DNA from: an uncultured Anaerotignum sp. | GTDB lineage: Bacteria; Bacillota; Clostridia; Lachnospirales; Anaerotignaceae | Length of the DNA stretch: 27,241 bases | Assembly: GCF_905212195.1 (NCBI RefSeq) | Contig: NZ_CAJMDQ010000025.1 | Coordinates: 1-27,241 of the forward strand | Reading direction: 5' to 3' | Shown: positions 7,086 to 15,692 of the stretch, piece after piece | Position numbering within the stretch: position 1 is the first letter of the stretch | How the letters are laid out: each line of letters starts with the position of its first letter | Position numbers and translations under genes: made by a program | The notes under the pieces: model-generated | What the model was told of the DNA's origin: nothing | Databases searched by the model: none | What the model saw: only the letters and a program-made list of their open reading frames with translations

Positions 7086-7412
7086 GTGGCTTATGAAATT
7101 CTGAAAAGTATTGTGGATGCAGAAGCGCAGGCTGTGGAGAAAAAACGCCAGGCGGCAGAACAAGCGGAACAACTGAAGGTAAAAGCGCAGGCAGAAGCGG
7201 CGGCGCTGTTGGAAAAGACCCGTAAGGACGGACTGCTCATGGTGGACGAAACAGTGAAAAACGCTGTGGAAGACAGTGAAATGACTATTCAGGGTATTCG
7301 CAGAGAAGCTGAAGAAGCTTGTCAGGAAATCAGAAAGCAGGCTGCGGGAAAGAAAGAAGAAGCAATACAGGCGGTCATCGGAAAGGTTGTGGGTACTTAT
7401 GGCAGTAACTGA
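7086..7412 (+). CDS. ntpF: V-type ATPase peripheral-stalk subunit (NtpF/subunit G-like)
   Basis: The 108-residue protein is almost entirely charged or Ala-rich helix (for example EKKRQAAEQAEQLKVKAQAEAA), a long coiled coil. As the first gene of an operon in the E. hirae ntpFIKECGABD order, it corresponds to NtpF, which pairs with NtpE to form the peripheral stalks that hold the catalytic head against the membrane sector. GAGAGGTG at 7072-7079 favours the GTG at 7086 (VAYEILK, read as Met) over the GTG at 7077 inside that ribosome site. Its end overlaps ntpI by 14 bases. The call rests on position and coiled-coil character, because sequence conservation in this subunit is low. Confidence 0.85.
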   Translation: MAYEILKSIVDAEAQAVEKKRQAAEQAEQLKVKAQAEAAALLEKTRKDGLLMVDETVKNAVEDSEMTIQGIRREAEEACQEIRKQAAGKKEEAIQAVIGKVVGTYGSN

Positions 7413-9393
7413 TATGCAAAAACTGACTGTCATCGGTCTGAACAGCAGTCGTACCCCATTTCTGCATGAACTGATGCGCCTGGGCGTTGTGGAAATCAAT
7501 TCTCAGGAAGGCGTTGTCAATGACGAAGAATGGATGCCGGATATTTTCCGTACCAGTAACAGTGCGGACGTTTCCCGTCTGGAAGCGGATATTGCCCGTG
7601 TCAGTGTCGCATTGGACGCCATCAATCGGTATGATACCGGTAAGAAGCCATTGATCCACACCAGAAAAGAAATCAAGCGGAATGCCTTTGTCGACCACAT
7701 GAATGCCACCAAAACGGCAACAGAAATGAATGTGGACCATGCGGTAGAATCCAATAAGAAGATTGCAGACGCAAGAACGGAAATCAATCGTCTGCGGACA
7801 GTCATTCAGGGCTTGCAGCCTTGGGAAACATTGGACGTACCCATGGAAATGACAGAAACGGTTCATGCTTGTCTGGTGCTTGGCACAGTCAATGTCAAAA
7901 CCAATGGCGCACAGTTACAGACAGATGTGCTGGCAGCATTGCCTTCGGCAGTCGTAAATGAAATCGGAGCAGATAAACAGCAGAAATATTTCTCTTTTAT
8001 TTGCTGGAAAGATGAAAAAGATCAGCTCTATGAAGCCTTAAGACCATATGGTTTTGTTTCAGTGACTCTTGGAGAAACAAAAGGGACACCGGCAGAACTG
8101 ATTCAGTCTTATGAAGGGCAGATCAAAGTGCTGGAGCAGGAAATCAAAGAAGAAGAACAGAAACTGGAAGCTCTTGCTACAGCAAAACAGGATATCGAAT
8201 ACCTGTATGACAGTTTGTGTATGCGGCGTGACCGGGCAAAAGTTGTCGGGGATATGCTTAGTACAGAAACCGTATTTTATTTTGACGGATGGATGCCTAA
8301 GTGGAGCAGAGAAAAAGTGGAAAATCTGCTGAAGAAGTACGAATTCTACTATAATATTGAGGAACCGGATCCCGATGAGGAAGTTCCTATCCTGCTGCAC
8401 AACAACGGTGTGGTAACAGCCTTTGAAGGCGTTACCAGCATGTATAGCCTGCCGGCAAGACATGACATCGATCCTACAGCAATTCTTGCACCATTTTATT
8501 TCATTTTCTTTGGGCTGATGCTCAGTGACGCGGCATACGGTATCATCCTTTCCGTAGGCTGTGCCATCATTTTGAAAAAGTATAAACTGGAAGGTACCAT
8601 GTACCGTATGTTCAAAATGTTCTTCTATTGTGGTATTTCCACATTCATCTGGGGCGCATTGTTCGGCGGATGGTTTGGCGACTTCTTTACGGTGGCGGCA
8701 AAAACCATCTTTGGCGTAGACTTTGCCATCAACCCCATCTGGTTTAACCCTCTGGAAGAACCCATGAAGCTGTTGATCTTCTCCCTGATTCTGGGCGGTA
8801 TCCACATCTTCGTTGGTATGGGCGTACAGGCGTATATGTATATCCGTGACGGTCATCCGCTGGATGCGCTGTTCGATATCGGCTTATGGTATCTGCTGCT
8901 GATCGGTCTGGTACTGTTCGGTTTTGGCGGCAGCCTGATGCCTTCTCTGGTACCTGTAGGCAAATATATGGCAATCGTTGGCGCTGTTGGTATTTTGCTT
9001 ACCGGCGGCAGAAAGAAAAAAGGTTTGGGGAAAATCACAGGCGGTCTGGGCAGCCTTTACGGCATCACCAGTTACCTGTCTGACGTACTTTCTTACTCCA
9101 GATTGCTGGCTCTGGGCTTGGCAACAGGGGTAGTTGCACAGGTTATTAACACTCTGGGCTCTTTGGCAGGCGGCGGTATCGTTGGCTCCATCGTGCTGAT
9201 TGTGGTATTCCTGGCAGGTACAGTATTCAATATTGCGATCAACGCACTGGGTGCTTTCGTTCACTCCTGCAGATTGCAGTATGTAGAATTTTTCGGCAAG
9301 TTTTACACAGGCGGCGGCAGAGAATTCCGTCCCTTTGAGAGAAAGACAAAATATGTAAAGATTTTAGAGGAGGATGTTGAAGATGGTAGATAG
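7399..9393 (+). CDS. ntpI: V-type ATPase membrane subunit a (NtpI)
   Basis: NtpI forms the ion half-channels beside the rotor ring. The 664-residue protein has an N-terminal cytoplasmic arm (about 1-350) with coiled-coil stretches (near 235-275) and a C-terminal membrane domain (about 357-645) with seven or eight hydrophobic segments. The essential arginine that faces the rotor carboxylate is R568 in SYSRLLALGLA. The conserved PFYFIFFGLMLSDAAYG begins the membrane domain. Length fits the family. The ATG at 7399 lies inside the end of ntpF, implying translational coupling; a TTG at 7387 is possible but less likely. ntpK starts 11 bases before this gene's stop. Confidence 0.95.
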   Translation: MAVTDMQKLTVIGLNSSRTPFLHELMRLGVVEINSQEGVVNDEEWMPDIFRTSNSADVSRLEADIARVSVALDAINRYDTGKKPLIHTRKEIKRNAFVDHMNATKTATEMNVDHAVESNKKIADARTEINRLRTVIQGLQPWETLDVPMEMTETVHACLVLGTVNVKTNGAQLQTDVLAALPSAVVNEIGADKQQKYFSFICWKDEKDQLYEALRPYGFVSVTLGETKGTPAELIQSYEGQIKVLEQEIKEEEQKLEALATAKQDIEYLYDSLCMRRDRAKVVGDMLSTETVFYFDGWMPKWSREKVENLLKKYEFYYNIEEPDPDEEVPILLHNNGVVTAFEGVTSMYSLPARHDIDPTAILAPFYFIFFGLMLSDAAYGIILSVGCAIILKKYKLEGTMYRMFKMFFYCGISTFIWGALFGGWFGDFFTVAAKTIFGVDFAINPIWFNPLEEPMKLLIFSLILGGIHIFVGMGVQAYMYIRDGHPLDALFDIGLWYLLLIGLVLFGFGGSLMPSLVPVGKYMAIVGAVGILLTGGRKKKGLGKITGGLGSLYGITSYLSDVLSYSRLLALGLATGVVAQVINTLGSLAGGGIVGSIVLIVVFLAGTVFNIAINALGAFVHSCRLQYVEFFGKFYTGGGREFRPFERKTKYVKILEEDVEDGR

Positions 9394-9871
9394 TTTATTA
9401 AACGGTCAGGTATTGGCATTAGCTGGCGCTGCGATCGCTGCAACTCTTGGCGGCATCGGTAGTGCTCTTGGTGTTGGCGTAGCCGGTCAGGCTGCTGCAG
9501 GCGTTGTTTCTGAAGACCCTAACAAATTCGGTCAGGTACTGCTGCTGCAGGCGCTGCCCGGTACACAGGGTATTTATGGTCTGCTGATCGCCTTCATCGT
9601 TATGGTAAAAGTTGGTCTGTTGGGCGGCGACGGTATGCTGGATCTGACTGTTGCACAGGGTGCATCCATTTTTGCGGCATCTCTGCCCATCGGTATTGTT
9701 GGTCTGTGTTCCGCTATCGCACAGGGGAAAGCAGCAGCAGCAGGCGTAATGTTGGTTGGTAAAAGACCCAGCGAGCTGGCAAAAGGTATGCTGTTTGCAG
9801 CCATGGTAGAAACATACGCAGTACTTGCGCTGTTGGTATCCTTCCTGATGCTCAACAGCCTGCAGCTGTAA
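9383..9871 (+). CDS. ntpK: V-type ATPase rotor proteolipid (NtpK), Na+-type
   Basis: This 162-residue protein is the duplicated 16-kDa proteolipid: two fused helical hairpins, four membrane helices, with one ion-binding carboxylate. The first hairpin carries LPGTQGIYG and the second MVETYAVLA. By alignment with my memory of E. hirae NtpK, the Na+ ligands L61, T64, Q65, Q110 and E139 correspond to L58, T61, Q62, Q114 and E143 here, all conserved. This suggests Na+ coupling. GAGGAGG at 9367-9373 is adjacent to an ATG at 9374 but correctly spaced for the ATG at 9383, which I choose. It overlaps the end of ntpI by 11 bases. Confidence 0.96.
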   Translation: MVDSLLNGQVLALAGAAIAATLGGIGSALGVGVAGQAAAGVVSEDPNKFGQVLLLQALPGTQGIYGLLIAFIVMVKVGLLGGDGMLDLTVAQGASIFAASLPIGIVGLCSAIAQGKAAAAGVMLVGKRPSELAKGMLFAAMVETYAVLALLVSFLMLNSLQL

Positions 9872-9898
9872 TTTGCGGATAAAGGAGGTATGACTCCT

Positions 9899-10459
9899 AT
9901 GAACGACGGTAAAATCATCATTGATAGAATCATGGCAGAAGCGGACAAGGAAATCGAAGCCTTCATGCTGGAAGGCAAAAGAGAAGCCGATGCCATTATG
10001 AAAGCGGCGGAAGAAAAAGCACGCCGCGAAAAAGAATCCTACCGCAAGAAAGCGGAGGAAGAAGCAAGAAAAGCCCGTGCAAAAGAAATCTCCGGCGCAG
10101 AGATGGAAGCCAAGAAAGCAATCCTGCAGGAAAAACAGGATATTCTGGAAGAAATCATCGCCGAAGCAAAAAAACGTCTGGAAAACCTGCCTGACGCGGA
10201 ATACGCAAAAGTCATCGGCGGCATGCTGGAACGTCTGGACGAAAGCCAGGGCAAAGAAATCATCGTTTCTGCAAAAGACAAAGCACGTCTGGCAGATGTG
10301 GTAAAAGAAAAGGGCTATGTGCTCTCTGACGAAACCCGCGACATCGACAGCGGCTTTGTAGTAAAAAACGGTGACATTGAGTATAACTATTCCTTTGATG
10401 CAATCATCATGGTACAAAAAGAAGAAATGCAGATTACAGCAGCAAAAATCTTATTTTAA
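9899..10459 (+). CDS. ntpE: V-type ATPase peripheral-stalk subunit E
   Basis: The 186-residue protein has a long charged N-terminal helix (about 1-95, rich in KKAEEEARKARAKE-type sequence) and a compact C-terminal domain (DIDSGFVVKNGDIEYNYSFD, near 148-167), the usual subunit E architecture. It pairs with the NtpF product to form a peripheral stalk binding the catalytic head. GGAGG at 9884-9888 is one base from an ATG at 9890 but ten bases from the ATG at 9899, so the latter is preferred. It is separated from ntpK by 27 bases and from ntpC by 12. Confidence 0.92.
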   Translation: MNDGKIIIDRIMAEADKEIEAFMLEGKREADAIMKAAEEKARREKESYRKKAEEEARKARAKEISGAEMEAKKAILQEKQDILEEIIAEAKKRLENLPDAEYAKVIGGMLERLDESQGKEIIVSAKDKARLADVVKEKGYVLSDETRDIDSGFVVKNGDIEYNYSFDAIIMVQKEEMQITAAKILF

Positions 10460-10471
10460 GGAGGGGTAGAA

Positions 10472-11449
10472 ATGTCTAAAAATAAAATTTACCCTTTCGC
10501 CGTGGCCAGTGTGCGTTCCATGGAAAATAAGCTGCTGAGCCAGCAAAAGCTCATGCAGATGGCAGAAGCAAAAAGCGCAGAAGAAGCGCTGCGTCTGCTG
10601 TCTGATACGGCTTATGGCAAAACCCAGGTGCAGGATGTGCATCAGTTTGAGGAAATGATTGAAACCCATCTGGAAGAAACTTATACTTCTGTGGCAAAGC
10701 TCATTCCCGATGAAGCCCTCATCGATATTTTCCTTTATAAGAATGACTACCATAATATCAAGGTACTCATCAAAGAGGAAATTTCCAAAGTCAGCGGCAA
10801 AAAGCTGCTGGTACGGGGCGGCACCATTCCCGTGGAAGATATGAAAAAGAACTTCCGGGAACGTAATTACGCGGAAATGCCAACCATTGACGGTGATGCT
10901 GTGGAAGAAGCCATCAGCCTGTATGCAAAGACCAAAAACGGTCAGTATATCGACACGGTTCTGGATAAAGCATGCTTCGCTGCCATGGATGAGAGAGCTT
11001 CTCAGATGAAAAATCCCTTTGTACGCAAATATGTGACCATGTTGGCAGATTTGACTAACCTGAAAACCATTTTGCGTGTGAAACAGATGGGACGTCCTTT
11101 TGAAGCCTTTGAAGATGCTTGTGTGCCCGGCGGTGAAATCCGCATGGATGTGTTCCAGCGGGCATACCGTGAAGAAAGTATGCTGCCGGTGCTGAAGGAA
11201 ACTTCCTACGGTGCCCTTTGCGAGCAGTATATGGACAAAGGCTTTACGGTTTTTGAAAAAGCATGTGACGACTACCTGATGGAATACATCAAGGAAGCAA
11301 AATACAAAACACTGACGCCTGAGCCTGTTGTGGCTTATATCCTGGCGAAAGAAACAGAAGCAAAATGTGTCAGAATCATTCTGACCTGTAAGCTTCATAA
11401 CATTGATACAGAAATTATCAAAGAGAGGGTGAGAGAAGTTTATGTCTAA
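10472..11449 (+). CDS. ntpC: V-type ATPase subunit C (subunit d, rotor adaptor)
   Basis: NtpC (called d in eukaryotic nomenclature) sits on the proteolipid ring and links it to the central stalk. The 325-residue protein has the family's features: an N-terminal FAVASVRSMENKLLS, the YHNIKVLIKEE helix and the C-terminal PEPVVAYILAKETEAKCVRIIL segment. Length is normal. AAGGAGG lies just before the ATG. Its last 8 bases overlap the start of ntpG, so the two are translationally coupled. Confidence 0.93.
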   Translation: MSKNKIYPFAVASVRSMENKLLSQQKLMQMAEAKSAEEALRLLSDTAYGKTQVQDVHQFEEMIETHLEETYTSVAKLIPDEALIDIFLYKNDYHNIKVLIKEEISKVSGKKLLVRGGTIPVEDMKKNFRERNYAEMPTIDGDAVEEAISLYAKTKNGQYIDTVLDKACFAAMDERASQMKNPFVRKYVTMLADLTNLKTILRVKQMGRPFEAFEDACVPGGEIRMDVFQRAYREESMLPVLKETSYGALCEQYMDKGFTVFEKACDDYLMEYIKEAKYKTLTPEPVVAYILAKETEAKCVRIILTCKLHNIDTEIIKERVREVYV

Positions 11450-11759
11450 AGTTGGTATCATTGGCGATAAAGACAGTATCATGGGCTTCCTCGCTCTGGG
11501 GATTGATATTTTCCCCGCTTATACGCCTGAAGAAATCAAGAAAACCATCCATAATCTGGCTGAAAAGGAATATGCTATCATTTATATTACCGAACAGGCC
11601 AGTCTTCAGGCAGGAGAAAGTCTTGCAAAATATAAGGACTTTGAATTGCCGGCCATCATTGTCATCCCCGGTATCGGCGGCAGCATGGGCCTTGGCATGA
11701 ACGAAGTCAGAGAATCAGCAAAACGTGCTATTGGCGCGGATATATTGTTTAGTGAATAA
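11442..11759 (+). CDS. ntpG: V-type ATPase central-stalk subunit F (NtpG)
   Basis: The 105-residue protein is the small central-stalk subunit that binds subunit D inside the catalytic head. It begins with the family's conserved strand and loop KVGIIGDKDSIMGFLALGI (3-21) and has the ITEQ segment near residue 50 and the PAIIVIPG strand near 68-75. Length is normal. It overlaps the end of ntpC by 8 bases and is followed by ntpA after 21 bases. Confidence 0.94.
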   Translation: MSKVGIIGDKDSIMGFLALGIDIFPAYTPEEIKKTIHNLAEKEYAIIYITEQASLQAGESLAKYKDFELPAIIVIPGIGGSMGLGMNEVRESAKRAIGADILFSE

Positions 11760-11780
11760 AGATTGTAGGTGAATGAAAAT

Positions 11781-13556
11781 ATGAAAGCAGGCACGATCGT
11801 GAAGGTGTCAGGCCCATTGGTCATCGCAGAAAACATGCGTGAAGCCAATATGTTTGACGTGGTGCGTGTATCCGATAAACACCTGATTGGTGAAATCATC
11901 GAAATGCACGGGGACAGAGCGTCCATTCAGGTTTATGAAGAAACCTCCGGTCTGGGCCCCGGTGAAGAAGTGGTTTCCACTGGCATGCCCATGAGCGTTG
12001 AACTGGGCCCTGGTCTGATTTCCACCATTTATGATGGGATTCAGCGTCCTCTGGAAAAGCTGTATGAAGTCAGCGGCACAAACATTCATAAGGGCGTAGA
12101 AGCACCTTCTCTGGACAGAGAAAAGAAATGGAAATTTGAACCCACACGCCAGATCGGCGATGTTGTAGAAGCAGGCGACATCATCGGTAAAGTACAGGAA
12201 ACAGCGGTAGTAGAATGCCGTATCATGGTTCCTTATGGCGTAAAAGGTACTATCAAAGAAATCTATATCGGTGAATTCACCGTAGAAGAAACCGTTTGTA
12301 TCATCACAGACGAAAAGGGCAAAGACATCGAAGTAACCATGATGCAGAAATGGCCCGTACGTAAGGAACGTCCTTACAAAGTAAAAGAAACACCCGACTC
12401 TCTGCTGGTAACAGGGCAGCGTGTTATCGACACATTCTTCCCCATTACAAAGGGTGGTGTTGCAGCCATCCCCGGCCCCTTCGGCAGTGGTAAAACTGTA
12501 ACACAGCATCAGCTGGCAAAATGGGCTGACGCCGACATCGTTGTTTATATCGGCTGCGGCGAACGTGGGAACGAAATGACAGACGTACTGAATGAATTCC
12601 CCGAACTGAAAGACCCTCGTACCGGCGAATCTCTGATGCAGAGAACCGTACTGATTGCAAACACTTCCGACATGCCCGTTGCGGCTCGTGAAGCGTCCAT
12701 TTATACAGGTATCACCATTGCGGAATTCTTCCGTGACATGGGCTACAGCGTAGCGCTGATGGCTGACTCCACATCCCGTTGGGCAGAAGCCCTTCGTGAA
12801 ATGTCCGGTCGTCTGGAAGAAATGCCCGGTGAAGAAGGTTACCCCGCTTATCTGGGTTCCCGTCTGGCACAGTTCTATGAAAGAGCAGGCCGCGTTGTCT
12901 GCCTGGGTTCTGACGGCAGAATGGGTACACTGACAGCCATCGGTGCCGTATCTCCTCCTGGTGGTGACACATCCGAACCCGTATCTCAGGCAACACTGCG
13001 TATTGTCAAAGTGTTCTGGGGTCTGGATTCCTCTCTGGCGTATAAACGTCATTTCCCTGCCATCAACTGGCTGACCAGCTACTCCCTGTATCAGGATAAA
13101 GTAGATGAATGGGCAGACAAAAACGTTGATGTGCATTTCTCCGAACAGCGTACACTGGCAATGCGCCTGCTGCAGACAGAAGCGGAACTGCAGGAAATCG
13201 TACAGCTGGTCGGCGTGGATTCCCTGTCCCACAGCGACAGACTGATTCTGGAAACTTCTCGTTCCATTCGTGAAGACTTCCTGCATCAGAACTCTTTCCA
13301 CGAAGTAGATACCTATACTTCTCTGCATAAACAGTATCGTATGCTGAAACTGATTCTGACATTCTACGCAGAAGCAGGCGAAGCCATCAAACAGGGCGTG
13401 CCTATCCAGAAGATCACAAAACTGGATGTTGTAGAAAGAATCGGCCGTGCGAAATATGTAGAAGAAGCAAACGTAGATAAGAGCTACGATGAAATCGAAG
13501 CTGATATCAAAAATGAAGTAAAAGATCTGATCGCAAAGGGGGCTGATGAATTATGA
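11781..13556 (+). CDS. ntpA: V-type ATPase catalytic subunit A
   Basis: Subunit A hydrolyses (or makes) ATP in the A3B3 head. The 591-residue protein carries Walker A GPFGSGKT at 232-239, the A-type insert of about 100 residues before it, and the strongly conserved EEMPGEEGYPAYLGSRLAQF. The Walker B region lies in MGYSVALMADSTSRW. Length agrees with E. hirae NtpA (about 593). A GTG at 11769 is in frame, but the ATG at 11781 has better spacing from TAGGTGA and starts at the family's MKAGTIVKVSGPLV. The stop overlaps ntpB's start (ATGA). Confidence 0.98.
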   Translation: MKAGTIVKVSGPLVIAENMREANMFDVVRVSDKHLIGEIIEMHGDRASIQVYEETSGLGPGEEVVSTGMPMSVELGPGLISTIYDGIQRPLEKLYEVSGTNIHKGVEAPSLDREKKWKFEPTRQIGDVVEAGDIIGKVQETAVVECRIMVPYGVKGTIKEIYIGEFTVEETVCIITDEKGKDIEVTMMQKWPVRKERPYKVKETPDSLLVTGQRVIDTFFPITKGGVAAIPGPFGSGKTVTQHQLAKWADADIVVYIGCGERGNEMTDVLNEFPELKDPRTGESLMQRTVLIANTSDMPVAAREASIYTGITIAEFFRDMGYSVALMADSTSRWAEALREMSGRLEEMPGEEGYPAYLGSRLAQFYERAGRVVCLGSDGRMGTLTAIGAVSPPGGDTSEPVSQATLRIVKVFWGLDSSLAYKRHFPAINWLTSYSLYQDKVDEWADKNVDVHFSEQRTLAMRLLQTEAELQEIVQLVGVDSLSHSDRLILETSRSIREDFLHQNSFHEVDTYTSLHKQYRMLKLILTFYAEAGEAIKQGVPIQKITKLDVVERIGRAKYVEEANVDKSYDEIEADIKNEVKDLIAKGADEL

Positions 13557-14929
13557 TAAAGGAATATCGTTCCATTCAGGAAGTCGCAGGCCCTCTGATG
13601 GTTGTTTCCGGCGTAGAAGGCGTAAAATACGATGAACTGGGCGAAATTGAATTGTCCAATGGTGAAGTCAGAAGATGTAAGGTACTGGAAGTAAACGGCG
13701 ATACTGCTCTGGTACAGCTGTTCGAAAGCGCAACAGGTATCAACCTGTCTGACAGTAAAGTACGTTTCTTAGGCAAGAGCTTGGACTTCGGCGTATCTCC
13801 TGACATTCTGGGTCGTGTCTTCAGTGGTATGGGTAAACCCATCGACAATGGCCCCGACATTATTCCCGAAAAACGTCTGGACATCAACGGCGCACCTTTG
13901 AACCCCGCAGCAAGAGAATATCCTGCGGAATTCATTCAGACAGGTGTTTCCGCTATTGACGGTCTGAACACACTGGTTCGTGGTCAGAAACTGCCTATCT
14001 TCTCCGGTTCTGGTCTGCCTCACGCAAATCTGGCAGTACAGATCGCAAGACAGGCGAAGGTTCGCGGTACTGATTCCAAATTCGCCGTAGTATTCGCGGC
14101 CATCGGTATCACATTCGAAGATGCTGAATTCTTCATCAATGACTTTAAACAGACAGGCGCTATCGACCGTTCTGTCGTATTTGTAAACTTGGCAAATGAC
14201 CCTGCCGTAGAACGTGTATGTACTCCTCGTATGGCACTGACTGCTGCGGAATATCTGGCATTTGAACAGGGTATGCACGTACTGGTTATCCTGACAGATA
14301 TCACAAACTACGCAGAAGCCCTTCGTGAAGTATCTGCGGCGAAGAAGGAAGTTCCTGGCCGTCGTGGTTACCCCGGTTATCTGTACACTGACTTGGCTAC
14401 CATGTATGAACGTGCAGGCCGTATCAAAGGCAAACCCGGCTCCATCACCATGATCCCTATTCTGACCATGCCTGAAGATGATAAGACCCATCCCATCCCT
14501 GACTTGACAGGGTACATCACAGAAGGTCAGATCATCCTGAGCCGTGACCTGTATAAAAAAGGCATCCAGCCTCCCATCGACGTTCTGCCTTCCCTGTCCC
14601 GTCTGAAAGATAAAGGTATCGGGAAAGACAAAACTCGTGAAGACCATGCCGATACTATGAACCAGCTCTTTGCAGCATATTCCCGCGGGAAAGACGCAAA
14701 AGAACTGATGGCAATTCTGGGTGAAAGCGCATTGTCCGAAATCGACCTGATGTATGCGAAATTCGCCGATGAATTTGAAAAACAGTATGTTTCTCAGGGC
14801 TTCCGTACAGACAGAACCATTGAGCAGACACTGGATACTGGCTGGAAACTGCTGCGTATGCTGCCTAAGAGCGAATTGAAACGTATTCGTGACGAATATC
14901 TGGAAAAATATCTGGCGGACGAGGAGTGA
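13553..14929 (+). CDS. ntpB: V-type ATPase non-catalytic subunit B
   Basis: Subunit B alternates with A in the head and completes the catalytic interface. The 458-residue protein lacks a Walker A motif, as expected; the corresponding loop is SGSGLPHANLAVQIARQ. The arginine-finger region (RRGYPGYLYTDLATMYERAGR) is intact. Length equals that of E. hirae NtpB. It overlaps ntpA by four bases and is preceded by AAAGGGGG within the ntpA end, so the two subunits are translationally coupled, fitting their equal stoichiometry. Confidence 0.98.
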   Translation: MIKEYRSIQEVAGPLMVVSGVEGVKYDELGEIELSNGEVRRCKVLEVNGDTALVQLFESATGINLSDSKVRFLGKSLDFGVSPDILGRVFSGMGKPIDNGPDIIPEKRLDINGAPLNPAAREYPAEFIQTGVSAIDGLNTLVRGQKLPIFSGSGLPHANLAVQIARQAKVRGTDSKFAVVFAAIGITFEDAEFFINDFKQTGAIDRSVVFVNLANDPAVERVCTPRMALTAAEYLAFEQGMHVLVILTDITNYAEALREVSAAKKEVPGRRGYPGYLYTDLATMYERAGRIKGKPGSITMIPILTMPEDDKTHPIPDLTGYITEGQIILSRDLYKKGIQPPIDVLPSLSRLKDKGIGKDKTREDHADTMNQLFAAYSRGKDAKELMAILGESALSEIDLMYAKFADEFEKQYVSQGFRTDRTIEQTLDTGWKLLRMLPKSELKRIRDEYLEKYLADEE

Positions 14930-14935
14930 TGCATT

Positions 14936-15610
14936 GTGGCTAAATTGAATGTCAATCCTACCCGAATGGAAATGACAAGGCTCAAACGTCAACTCAAAAC
15001 CGCGACCAGAGGTCATAAGCTGCTGAAAGATAAACTGGACGAACTGATGAAACAGTTTCTGGAAATCGTGCGTGAAAACAAACGCCTCCGTGAACAGGCG
15101 GAAGCAGCTTTGGAAAGCGCATACCAGAACTTCATCATCGCCAGAGCCGTTATGAGCGAAAGCACATTGGCGGAAGCACTGATGATTCCCCAGCAGTCCG
15201 TAGCGGTCAAAGTAAAGAACCGCAACATCATGAGCGTAAATGTACCTGTGTTTGACTTCCAGAAAGAGGAAGGCAGCGGGGATATTTATCCCTATGGTAC
15301 AGCATTTACCTCCGGGGAACTGGACAGCGCCATGAATTCTTTCTCCGATGCCATGGAGCCTCTGCTGCGTCTTGCAGAAAGCGAAAAGACAGCACAGCTT
15401 TTGGCACAGGAAATTGAACGCACCCGCCGTCGTGTAAACGCACTGGAAAACGTAATGATTCCCAATTATCAGGAAACCATTAAGTTTATTGCCATGAAGC
15501 TGGAGGAAAACGAAAGAGCCAGCACCACACGACTGATGAAGGTCAAAGATATGGTTTTGAAGAAAACCATCGAAGAAAAGAGAAAACAGGACGAAGCGGC
15601 ACACGCCTGA
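14936..15610 (+). CDS. ntpD: V-type ATPase central-stalk subunit D
   Basis: Subunit D is the long coiled-coil shaft that turns inside the A3B3 head, the counterpart of F-type gamma. The 224-residue protein opens with the conserved NVNPTRMEMTRLKRQLKTA (5-23) and ends in the second antiparallel helix (RRRVNALENVMIPNYQETIK, about 162-181). Length is normal. The start is GTG at 14936 after GAGGAGTG. It is the last gene of the operon: the ntpH and ntpJ genes found downstream in E. hirae are absent, and a strong terminator follows. Confidence 0.95.
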   Translation: MAKLNVNPTRMEMTRLKRQLKTATRGHKLLKDKLDELMKQFLEIVRENKRLREQAEAALESAYQNFIIARAVMSESTLAEALMIPQQSVAVKVKNRNIMSVNVPVFDFQKEEGSGDIYPYGTAFTSGELDSAMNSFSDAMEPLLRLAESEKTAQLLAQEIERTRRRVNALENVMIPNYQETIKFIAMKLEENERASTTRLMKVKDMVLKKTIEEKRKQDEAAHA

Positions 15611-15636
15611 GCCTGATTTTCATTAGATCTGTGGAT

Positions 15637-15672
15637 AAATGGGTAAAACCTTTTCGGTTTTACCCATTTTTT
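15637..15672 (+). terminator. Terminator of the V-ATPase operon
   Basis: A perfect 14-bp stem (15637-15650 with 15656-15669) with a five-base loop runs into a T tract. Confidence 0.93.
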
Positions 15673-15692
15673 GCAGTATAAGGAGGAAAATT

